A DNA stretch of 11,917 nucleotides from Actinomycetota bacterium (GTDB lineage Bacteria > Actinomycetota > Thermoleophilia > Solirubrobacterales > 70-9): NCBI GenBank assembly GCA_005884985.1, contig VAYK01000109.1, forward strand, positions 17,419-29,335, written 5' to 3'. The position numbers and the translations under genes are program-made. Below, piece by piece: positions 5,522 to 11,917 of this stretch. Under the pieces are notes generated by a model. The model saw only the letters and a list, made by a program, of their open reading frames with translations. It did not search any database and was not told the DNA's origin. Numbering within the stretch: the first letter of the stretch is position 1; each line of letters opens with the position of its first letter.

Positions 5522-7169
5522 TGACCCACGAGGCCCGTGATTGCCAAGCCGAAGAACCACGGGATATAGAGGTAGAACCAGTGCTCAGCGGTCAGTTGGA
5601 CGGCGATCAGGACGGCGGCCGAAAGGGCCGCGATCTGCGGCACGGAGCGGCGGCGAGGGACGAAGGCGACTAGCACGGCGAGGCCGAGGGCGAAGGCCTT
5701 GACAAGGGTCTGGAGCCACTCGAGGGAATGGTCCTGGCCCCAGATGCTGAACGGCGAATCCCGGTTGATCTGGCTCTTGACCGTGCGGTCGTAGAAGGTG
5801 GCGAGGCCCGGATCAATGGCGGGGAGGGCGAGCATCAGGGCGACGCCGCCGATCAAGGCGACCGAGAAGTAGGTCAAGGCGCGGAGCCGGGGTAGCGGGA
5901 ACGCGGCGGGCTCCGCGCGGTCGAGGAGGCCGCGCTGCCCAGTACCGAACAGCGGGGCCAACGCCAGTGGGGCGAACTTGGTGAGGGTCGCCAGGGCGAG
6001 GAGGACGCCCCGTTTGATCGGGGAGCTGAAGACCACGAGCGCCCAGACGAGCAGCGCCGCGATCAGGGTGTCGTTCGAGTTCGACTGGAGGGCGTAGTCG
6101 GTGAACGGGTAGGCGGCCCAGGCGAAACCGAGGATGACGCCGAGGCGGTTCCCGGCCAGTTGCCGACCAAGCATGAAGAGTCCCGCAACCGTGGCCAGGT
6201 CGAAGAAGATCGCGGCGGCGTGGGCGGCGGGGAGGTTGTCCCAGGTGCCGTGCCAAGGCAGTACGAGCTCGAACGGGATGTAGGCGTAGTAGTTGAACGG
6301 ACCGTAGGTATCTCCGAAGGGATTGTCGGAGGGGAACGCGTGCAGGCCCCATACCGTGTGGCCGTGGGTGATGTGGTCAGCGCCGATCACCCCCGCGTAG
6401 CCGACATCGATGACACCGGAGTCCACGATGTTGAGTGCGATGCGAAAGCCGAGCAGGAAGGCACCGCCGATCGCCAGCCAGGCCGTCGGCGCCGACGGGC
6501 GAAGTCCCTCCCCGGCGCCGCGGAACCCGACCCAGATCATCCGCGCGAGCAGATACAAGAGGGGCGGGTAGGCGAGCGGCACACTGACGCCGATGTTGGC
6601 GGCGTTGAGAGGATCTCCGAAATCCCGAAGCTCAGCAGGACGAGCAGGTCGAGGTGGACGACCCGGCGCCAGCGGCCGAAGTCGAAGAGCCCGAGCAGGA
6701 AGATCGCCGCCAACGGCAGCCAGACGTATGGGGCGTTCAGCTTGTGGCCGAACTGGTTTGGGTAGCCGCGCGCCATCCTTGCATCGTCGACGATCACCTG
6801 TACGCGATCCGCTCCATTGGCATAGAAGTCCACCTGCCAGGTACCTGGCTTGGGCTGAGCGGACGGGCTGAGCAGGCCGTAGCGGCGACGCTCTTCGGCG
6901 ACCTTGGGGTCGGTCCGGGCGATGCGGATCGCCCGGGCGCTGGTCAGGTTGGTGACCGGCCGGCCCGCAGGCGGCGGCGCGGCTGTCGTGGACGATCCCG
7001 ACTTCGCCGGAGTCGAGCCAGGGGCGGGCGTTCCCTGCGCGAGCGCCGAGGCGGGCAGCGCGACGGCGAGCAGCCAAAACGCGAGGAGGGCGGCGCGGCT
7101 CAGAGGAACTCTACGCGTGAAGAGGCGATGGAGGGCGCGCCTCAGCGCCCTTCTGCGCCGAAGGTCCAC
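5473..7169 (-). CDS. GT-C-like multi-pass membrane protein with extracytoplasmic N-domain, frameshifted
   Basis: Two frames join near 6605-6615: the N-terminal part (about 186 residues) from GTG 7169, then the rest to the stop at 5473; one added base gives about 565 aa. An Arg-rich N-terminus precedes a signal/TM helix (SRAALLAFWLLAVALPASALA). An extracytoplasmic segment (residues ~46-150) has the PepSY-like text WQVDFYANGADRVQVIVDD. Then a TM with APYVWLPL and about ten further hydrophobic helices, including GDTYGPFNYYAY, NSNDTLIAAL, TLTKFAPLALAP and AEHWFYLYIPWF, recall DUF2029/GT87-like polyprenol-phosphate sugar transferases. The upstream GtrA overlap of 28 nt implies coupled translation. 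The frame change falls in HLDLLVLLSFGISEI / NAANIGVSVPLAYPP, clearly a single gene. Sugar and acceptor are unknown. GTG 7169 is inferred because no later in-frame ATG/GTG exists before the signal helix. Confidence 0.75.
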
Positions 7170-7660
7170 AGCTTGTTGCCGACGAAGTTGAACGGCATCG
7201 CGGCGGCCACCGAGAGGGCCTGCGAGGGAAGCTCGGGGGCACCGGCGACATCCACGAGGAGGTACAGCAGGATCAGGTTGACGGCCAGCGCCAGGGCGCT
7301 GACGGTGAAGAATCGCGCCGCCTGGAAGCCGGCGTGGCCGTCCGTGGCGCCAAAGGTCCAATGGCGATTCCAGAGGAAGTTGTTGGTCACAGCGACGCAG
7401 AAGGCACCGACCGCGGAGAGGATGTGGTGGACTCCGAGAGCCTGGGTCAGAAGAGCGAAGACGGCGAGGTTGATCACGTAGCCGATGCCGCCGACGACGC
7501 CGAACTTGAACAGCTGGACCCAGTTCTGGGGCTTTCGCGTGCCGAGATGGATCCGAAGGGCGAGCTGCCAGCTCCAGTCGGCGGCGCGGGAGGTGGCGTC
7601 GAGGGCGCGATCGGTCCGGCGAAGGGCGGCGGGCGGCTGGGTCTCCTCGACCCGGCTCAC
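7142..7660 (-). CDS. GtrA-family membrane protein
   Basis: GTG 7660 overlaps the TGA of the phosphodiesterase gene (GTGA junction), giving 172 aa, a usual GtrA length. After a cytosolic N-terminus of about 50 residues come four TM helices (about 52-74, 80-99, 117-138, 146-165). The two family hallmarks are present: NNFLWNRHWTFG (93-104) and NFVGNKLWTFG (158-168). GtrA proteins are thought to flip undecaprenyl- or polyprenyl-phosphate-linked sugars across the membrane. Here it sits directly before a GT-C-like transferase that would use such a donor outside, a common partnership. Longer upstream readings of this frame are Arg/Gly-rich and lie inside the previous gene, so they were rejected. Confidence 0.92.
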   Translation of the reverse strand: MSRVEETQPPAALRRTDRALDATSRAADWSWQLALRIHLGTRKPQNWVQLFKFGVVGGIGYVINLAVFALLTQALGVHHILSAVGAFCVAVTNNFLWNRHWTFGATDGHAGFQAARFFTVSALALAVNLILLYLLVDVAGAPELPSQALSVAAAMPFNFVGNKLWTFGAEGR

Positions 7661-9128
7661 GGGGCCACCTGCGCCCGGGCCTCCATCGCGCCCTGGACCT
7701 CGGCCCCGCGCGCGTCCCGGGCGCCGTCGACCCCGAAGTGGTCCAGCACCAGCGCGGACACGTCGCGGAGCGCCCACTGCTCGCGCGCTTCCGGCACTCC
7801 CGACTCGAGACCACAAAGAAGGAGCGGACCCAGCGAGTCGCCCGCGAGCAGCGCTCCATGGCTGGCGCCGCCGATGTGCGTGGCGCCGCCCCAGTCCACG
7901 CATTCGTAGCCCTCCTCCAGGGAGACCAGCAGATCGCCGGCGTTCGGCGACATGAGTGCCGACCACAGCCGCGCCAGGCCATCCGGATAGATCGCGTCGT
8001 CCAGCCAGCCATCGCCCCGCTTGATTGCGAGCGTGCCGAGGTCACCCTCGAGGTCCCAGCTGCGGAGCCGTTGTCACCGGACAGCCACGCCACCAGGTCG
8101 ACGCCGTCGAGGCTCCGGAGCCGACCGCGCACGCCGGAGTGCATGGTCCCCCGCCTCCCGTCCTCGGCCAGCAGATAGATCCCCGCCGCCCGCGCCGTCG
8201 GACTCACCGCCAGCTCCGCCGACTCCCGCCGCTCGGCGTTCGCCGCCAGCACTCGCCACTCCTCGCCCAGCGCCTCCACCAGCGGCAGCGCCGTCTCGAC
8301 GTCGGTCTGGGCGTGGTCGGCCATCAGGATCACCGCGTGGCCGTCGAGGAAGGCATCGATCCCGCCCGCCTCGTCGACGATCTCACCGAAGCTGCGGTCG
8401 GCGTGGGAGATCGAGTCCAGCATCGCCTCGACCCCGTGGGCGTGGGTGTGGTGGTCGTTGTCGGGGAGCGAGAAGAGCAGGAAGTCGTAGAGGTCGTCGC
8501 GCACCAGCTGGCGGCCGACACAGGCCGAGTAGGTGTCGCGTGTTCCGGGGCGCGCCAGAGTGGGCTTGCAGGGCACCCTCCGGCTCGCGTACAGCTCGCC
8601 GTAGAAGAGCTCATCCGGCCCCCAGACAGCGTGGCGGAACTTGGCCGCCACCGCGACCCGGCGCATCAGCCCCTCGAGGCTGAGCTCGTGGCGCCGGCGC
8701 CCGCGGTAGATCAGAAACGGCGTCACAGCTGTCCGCACCCCGGCGTCGCCGAGGTGCTCGAACACCGTCTCCACCTCGTGCGAGAGATGGGCCATGTTCA
8801 AGTTGTAGACGGTGTCATAAAGGGTTCTGAAAAGACCGAAGGCGCGCGTTGCCTCCAAGGACGAGCCGTACTCGACGTAGCGCTGCTCGGCGCGGTGGTA
8901 CCAGTTCATGCCGCTGATGCAATGGAGGTCCGGGCCGACGCCCGTCGCGATGTCCGAGCAGGCGACAGGCGTGACCGACGGAAAGGCCGAGACGCAGTCC
9001 CCGATCAGCATGCCGCGCTCGAGCAGCGTCGCGAAGTTGGGCGCCAAGTCGTCGGCGATCGCGCGCAGCAGCATGTCCGTGCGGAGGGAGTCGACAACGA
9101 TCAGGCAGAGCTTGCGCGGGGCGGGCAT
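7657..9128 (-). CDS. alkaline-phosphatase-superfamily phosphodiesterase, frameshifted
   Basis: From ATG 9128 the first frame is convincing for about 356 residues; the homologous text continues in another frame from about 8070 to TGA 7657-7659. With one base added the protein is 490 aa. It belongs to the type I phosphodiesterase/nucleotide pyrophosphatase fold (PF01663-like). Visible parts: LIVVDSLRTD with metal ligand D13, PSVTPVACSD with likely nucleophile T53, GISGMNWYH-like loop (71-78), PDNDHHTHAHG (222-232), MADHAQTDV (D271, H272), then, in the second frame, GGASHGALLAGDSLGPLL with the last metal His. The frameshift thus removes an active-site His from the first-frame product. No signal peptide. 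It ends in a GTGA overlap with gtrA. Related enzymes act on phosphodiesters of nucleotides, glycolipids or teichoic-type polymers; the substrate here is unknown. Confidence 0.82.
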
Positions 9129-9147
9129 TGGATCTGAGTCTGACGAC

Positions 9148-9161
9148 GGGGGGGGCGGGGG
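9148..9161. repeat. G8-C-G5 homopolymer (C-tract on the coding strand)
   Basis: Eight G (9148-9155), one C, five G (9157-9161) lie between the small membrane protein and the phosphodiesterase start at 9128. On the minus strand it is a C-tract 19 nt before the ATG. Such tracts slip in replication and sequencing, and could alter spacing upstream of the start. No ordinary Shine-Dalgarno is seen before ATG 9128. Confidence 0.6.
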
Positions 9162-9162
9162 C

Positions 9163-9594
9163 TCACCGGAGTACCCGCAGGCCCTCGTACTTGCGCTGGG
9201 CGCGGCGGCGGCGGGCGGAGCCTAGCCAAACGATGGCCAGCAGCGCTATCAGGGCGACCGGCTCCACGAACAGCGACAGGGCGGCGAGGACCAGCGCTCC
9301 CAGCGCGACGATGATCCCGATCGACGAGGCGCCATCGTGCCGGGCGTGGGCGCCGGCGACGACGCCGTTGACGATCCCGAATGTGAACACGGCGATCACC
9401 GCGCCCACGGGCCAGCCGGGCCAGGCGGGATGGCCGGCGGTGGCCAGGGACGCCCCGAACAGGACCGCGCCGCCGATCGCCGCGGCGGCGGCGAGCAGGA
9501 AGCCGATCGGCCCGCGCCGCCCGGAGGCGCCGCCGAAGGTGCCGGCGGCGAGCGCCAGTCCGATCCCCTGGCAGGTGGCTAGGAAGAGGTCCAT
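9163..9594 (-). CDS. small four-helix membrane protein (possibly DUF4126-like)
   Basis: ATG 9594 to a stop at 9163 gives 143 aa. Hydrophobic helices run at about 8-19 (short, GIGLALAAG), 29-51, 62-82 and 91-124 (probably two helices split at about 110), followed by a strongly basic tail (SARRRRAQRKYEGLRVLR) expected inside the cell. The opening LATCQGIGLALAAG recalls DUF4126 proteins, but I cannot confirm the family. It lies 34 nt before the phosphodiesterase gene and 63 nt after the secreted hydrolase, all on the minus strand. No Shine-Dalgarno is visible; a TAGCCT box 12 nt before the ATG may give it a separate transcript. Function unknown; the context suggests envelope. Confidence 0.8.
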   Translation of the reverse strand: MDLFLATCQGIGLALAAGTFGGASGRRGPIGFLLAAAAAIGGAVLFGASLATAGHPAWPGWPVGAVIAVFTFGIVNGVVAGAHARHDGASSIGIIVALGALVLAALSLFVEPVALIALLAIVWLGSARRRRAQRKYEGLRVLR

Positions 9595-9606
9595 GGGCGA
9601 GTGGTA

Positions 9607-9612
9607 AGGCTA
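9607..9612 (-). promoter_or_regulatory. possible internal -10 box (TAGCCT)
   Basis: Minus-strand TAGCCT (9612-9607) fits TANNNT and precedes ATG 9594 by 12 nt, with no Shine-Dalgarno between, like the TAGGCT box before the YmdB gene. It would allow the downstream membrane genes to be transcribed separately from the hydrolase. Weak evidence: a short motif only. Confidence 0.28.
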
Positions 9613-9657
9613 GCGACGGAGCTGGCCGAGCCCCGATCACGGCCAGCCAGGGACTTG

Positions 9658-11898
9658 CTACGTACCGCCGAAGCTGAGCGTACGACCGCAGCCGGCCAGC
9701 TTGACGGCCAGCGGGCCATCCGTAGTGACGTCGAGCCCCGGGTGGCAGCTGAGGCCGGCCCGCGCGACGTGGACGATGACCTGAGCGAGGTTGTGGGCAT
9801 CGAGATGGAGGACGTCCTGCGCGCTCGTCTGCGGCGCGGTGCCCCAACTTTTCGATCGTTCCACGTACGGCATGGCGATGAGGTTGCCGCCCTGCAGCGC
9901 CCCGGCGCCTGTCTGGGTCGGGTTCTCCGCTGGGTCGCCGTGTCCGAAGGCGTCAGAGTGGGCGTCGACCTCGCCCAGAGGAGCATCGCCGCTCGGGTCG
10001 CGGAGCTCCAGTCCCGACAGCCAGTAGGCATGGTCGGCCACCGTGCCGGCTCCGGCGAAGTCCATCGTGGGGTTGACGACGTAGGTGACGTGCGCCGGGT
10101 TCCGATCGACGCGGTGAGTGCCGAGGAAGCTCGCCGCCGGCGCGTACTGGTCGTTGACGGCGAGGGCGAAGTGGTCGGCGGTCGTGAACAGGTCGTACAC
10201 GTAGCGGTAGCCGAGCCCGTCGAAGGTCTGCGCCTGGGTCGTGGCGCCTAGCACCGGCACCAGCTCGTCCTCGGTCCCGTCCCAGATCAGGAATGGAATG
10301 TTGCGAACCGAGGCGAGCATGCGGTTGGTGTTGCTGGCGTCGCCACCCGGCTCCGGCGGGGCGGGCGGAAGCCAGACGCCGAGCCCTGGCGGGCCGACGA
10401 CCGGGTTCGCCCTGGCGAACAGGTCCGGGAACTGGGTCGCGAACTTGTAGGTGCCGTAGCCGCCCATCGAGTATCCCGAGATCGCCGTCCAGCCGGGATC
10501 GAGCTTGTAGTGCCGGGCGACGTCCGCCCAGACCTCGTAGGTGTCGGCGCCAGCGTGTCCGTAGTACCAGCCGTCCGGGCCGCGGCCCTCGGGGGTGATC
10601 ACGATCGACCCCGAGCCACGCTCGCCCAGCTGGGATTGGTTCCGATTGTCGGCGAACTGGTTGTAGCCGGCGCCCAGCGAATGCAGGAGCAGGGTCAGTC
10701 CGTAGCCGCGCGGTGGCACGGGCTTGTTGGGAACGTAGATGGCGTACGGCTGGAGGCGGCCACGCAGCTCGCCCTGGCAGTCGTCGGGGTTGCCGCAGGT
10801 GGTCGAGTAGTCGGCGCCCTGCTCAGTCTCGAAGTGGCTGGCGAGGATGCGGTCCATCGGGCCGCTGGTCGGCACGCCCTGGGGCTCGCCGTGCATGTCG
10901 TCCGTGACCCCGGCCTCGAGCTTGGCGAAGTCGACGTCCGCGTGAAACGGGCTGAGGTCACCCTTGGCGAGGGCGGTGCCCTGCTGGCGGTCGCGCCACC
11001 AGGCGGGGTCGTTGAACACGGTGTCGAACGGGAAGACGTGCTGCCAGGGCTCGTCGAAGCGAAAGGCGACGTTGAAGAAGGCGGTGGGGTTGGAGAGGCC
11101 GGCGGCGCCGCCCGGGTGAGTCGCATCGGCGGCAACGCCCGGCACCAGATACCGGTTGGCCGACTTGTCCCAGAGCCCCACCCCCGCGGCGAGGCGAACC
11201 GTGCGGTCGCGGGGGTTCCACGCTTGGTGGGAGACCAGGACCTGGATCTGACGGCGGGACTCGCTGATCGAGACGCGCGGGGCCGGCGTCACCACGTCGC
11301 CGCTCCCCGCTCGCACGAGGTCCGCGTGGTTGCCGTGGACGGTAAGGAAGAGGCTTGCCGGCGCGGTTGCGTTCGCCCCGTGCGGGAAGTCGCGAGGCTG
11401 GGGGGAATCGCCGATCGCGATCGTGGTCGCGACCAGGGAGGGGTCCTTGAGCGAGTTGAGCGTAATTCGGAAGGCGGTGTCGGTCCCGAGCGGCTTGACC
11501 CGGAGCTCGACCAGGTCGGCGGCGTTGTTGGCGTACGCCCGGTCAGTGGGATACGTGTAGGTGCCGTTCGGAGACGAAAAGCTGTCGCCCGCGGTGCGAG
11601 GGTCGCCCGGGTCGCGAGTCAGGCCCCGGGCGCCGTGGTCGTCGTAGAGGAAGTCCTGGTAGAGAAACTCACCGTCGCGGTAAGCGCTCGAGCCCGAGAC
11701 CAGGATCGGCTTCGCGCTCCAGATGCCGCTGTTGGAAAGTTGCGGCGCCTGGGCTGGGGCGCGGTACAGGATGTCGGGGCCGGGGCGCGGACCCAGACCG
11801 CTGTAGAGGGAGCCGCTGGCGGCGCTCGCCCCGCCCGGGAGCACGATCGCCGCCAAGCAAGCGAGCACCATGCCCGTACCGACCCGCACCCGAAGCAC
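9658..11898 (-). CDS. secreted alpha/beta serine hydrolase (S9-like or esterase) with N-terminal beta domain
   Basis: GTG 11898 starts a 746-aa protein with a signal peptide: basic start, hydrophobic core at about 9-20, likely cleavage after ASA (24-26). Residues ~40-300 form a beta-rich domain with YQDFLYDDHGA and ADLVELRVKPLGTDTAFRITL, resembling the glucodextranase C-terminal/DOMON-like fold (PF09985-like). Residues ~385-595 are the alpha/beta hydrolase: oxyanion region HSLGAG (406-411), nucleophile S477 in GYSMGG, an acid at D540 or D544 in WDGTEDELV, and H576 in TTADHFAL. A C-terminal domain (~600-746) has two Cys (718, 737) that could form a disulfide. It is probably an exported esterase or prolyl-oligopeptidase-like peptidase; substrate unknown. 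It begins the likely five-gene minus-strand operon. The frame is open to the window edge, but the signal peptide supports this start. Confidence 0.88.
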   Translation of the reverse strand: MLRVRVGTGMVLACLAAIVLPGGASAASGSLYSGLGPRPGPDILYRAPAQAPQLSNSGIWSAKPILVSGSSAYRDGEFLYQDFLYDDHGARGLTRDPGDPRTAGDSFSSPNGTYTYPTDRAYANNAADLVELRVKPLGTDTAFRITLNSLKDPSLVATTIAIGDSPQPRDFPHGANATAPASLFLTVHGNHADLVRAGSGDVVTPAPRVSISESRRQIQVLVSHQAWNPRDRTVRLAAGVGLWDKSANRYLVPGVAADATHPGGAAGLSNPTAFFNVAFRFDEPWQHVFPFDTVFNDPAWWRDRQQGTALAKGDLSPFHADVDFAKLEAGVTDDMHGEPQGVPTSGPMDRILASHFETEQGADYSTTCGNPDDCQGELRGRLQPYAIYVPNKPVPPRGYGLTLLLHSLGAGYNQFADNRNQSQLGERGSGSIVITPEGRGPDGWYYGHAGADTYEVWADVARHYKLDPGWTAISGYSMGGYGTYKFATQFPDLFARANPVVGPPGLGVWLPPAPPEPGGDASNTNRMLASVRNIPFLIWDGTEDELVPVLGATTQAQTFDGLGYRYVYDLFTTADHFALAVNDQYAPAASFLGTHRVDRNPAHVTYVVNPTMDFAGAGTVADHAYWLSGLELRDPSGDAPLGEVDAHSDAFGHGDPAENPTQTGAGALQGGNLIAMPYVERSKSWGTAPQTSAQDVLHLDAHNLAQVIVHVARAGLSCHPGLDVTTDGPLAVKLAGCGRTLSFGGT

Positions 11899-11904
11899 GC
11901 ATGC

Positions 11905-11910
11905 ACTGTA
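11905..11910 (-). promoter_or_regulatory. -10 box TACAGT before the hydrolase GTG (leaderless layout)
   Basis: Minus-strand TACAGT (11910-11905) fits TANNNT and is separated by 6 nt from GTG 11898. No Shine-Dalgarno is seen. This is the same layout as the TAGGCT-GTG start at 4122. The -35 region lies outside the window. Confidence 0.4.
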
Positions 11911-11917
11911 GTCGGAG

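Noticed and set aside
7661..7966. Longer GtrA reading from 7966
   Set aside because: The extra 102 residues are Arg/Gly-rich and lie inside the phosphodiesterase; the GTGA overlap start at 7660 is far better.
6537..9128. Single 863-residue minus-strand frame from the phosphodiesterase into the GT-C-like gene
   Set aside because: Only its two ends are protein-like; the middle is the antiregister of the second half of the phosphodiesterase and of gtrA. It is two frameshifted genes sharing a frame by chance.
1..11917. tRNA, rRNA, CRISPR, insertion sequence or prophage parts
   Set aside because: No cloverleaf, spaced repeats, transposase or integrase motif, or terminal inverted repeats with target duplications were seen on either strand.

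Overview
The window is very GC-rich, with dense genes, frequent GTG starts and little intergenic space. Several proteins (the MKVHLIDGTYELFR-type exonuclease, the small LHEAGETHH protein, the PepSY-like/GT-C membrane protein) resemble, from memory, families common in deep-branching Actinobacteriota such as Thermoleophilia/Solirubrobacterales. That placement is an inference; no rRNA, tRNA or marker gene confirms it. No mobile element, CRISPR array or tRNA was seen.

Left part (1-3191, minus strand). An ABC exporter pair (ATPase 2496-3191, then an ABC-2 type permease from 2467) is followed by a 5'-3' exonuclease of the PIN/H3TH type (248-1138). The permease frame has no stop and reads straight into the exonuclease; I read this as a lost or frameshifted stop rather than a functional fusion. 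Below the exonuclease (1-247) is non-coding DNA with a 12-codon Leu-rich mini-ORF, two hairpins and a TAAAAT box placed 7 nt before a GTG at the window edge. This looks like the 5' control region of a minus-strand gene lying beyond position 1.

Middle (3192-5521, plus strand). A divergent promoter region with a nested palindrome is followed by a 214-aa protein resembling the soluble N-terminal part of CorA-type transporters without the membrane part. Then come a perfect 18-bp hairpin, a YmdB-family metallophosphoesterase with all metal ligands present, a 323-bp gene-free stretch with a 12-bp hairpin, and a 98-aa conserved hypothetical protein.

Right part (5473-11898, minus strand). A tight likely operon runs: secreted alpha/beta serine hydrolase with an extra N-terminal domain; a 4-TM small membrane protein; an alkaline-phosphatase-superfamily phosphodiesterase; a GtrA-family flippase-like protein; a multi-pass GT-C-like membrane protein with an extracytoplasmic N-terminal domain. 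The last three overlap or abut (GTGA junction at 7657-7660, 28-nt overlap at 7142-7169). The set suggests cell-envelope glycan or lipid-linked sugar work. The phosphodiesterase and the GT-C-like gene each carry one frameshift of the same sign (one base missing, or two extra), as may the permease end, so either the assembly has indel errors or these genes are decaying.

Most of the genes are ordinary families. The least explained parts are the leader-like region at 1-247, the solo CorA-like domain, the gene-free stretch 4902-5224, and the envelope operon as a functional unit.
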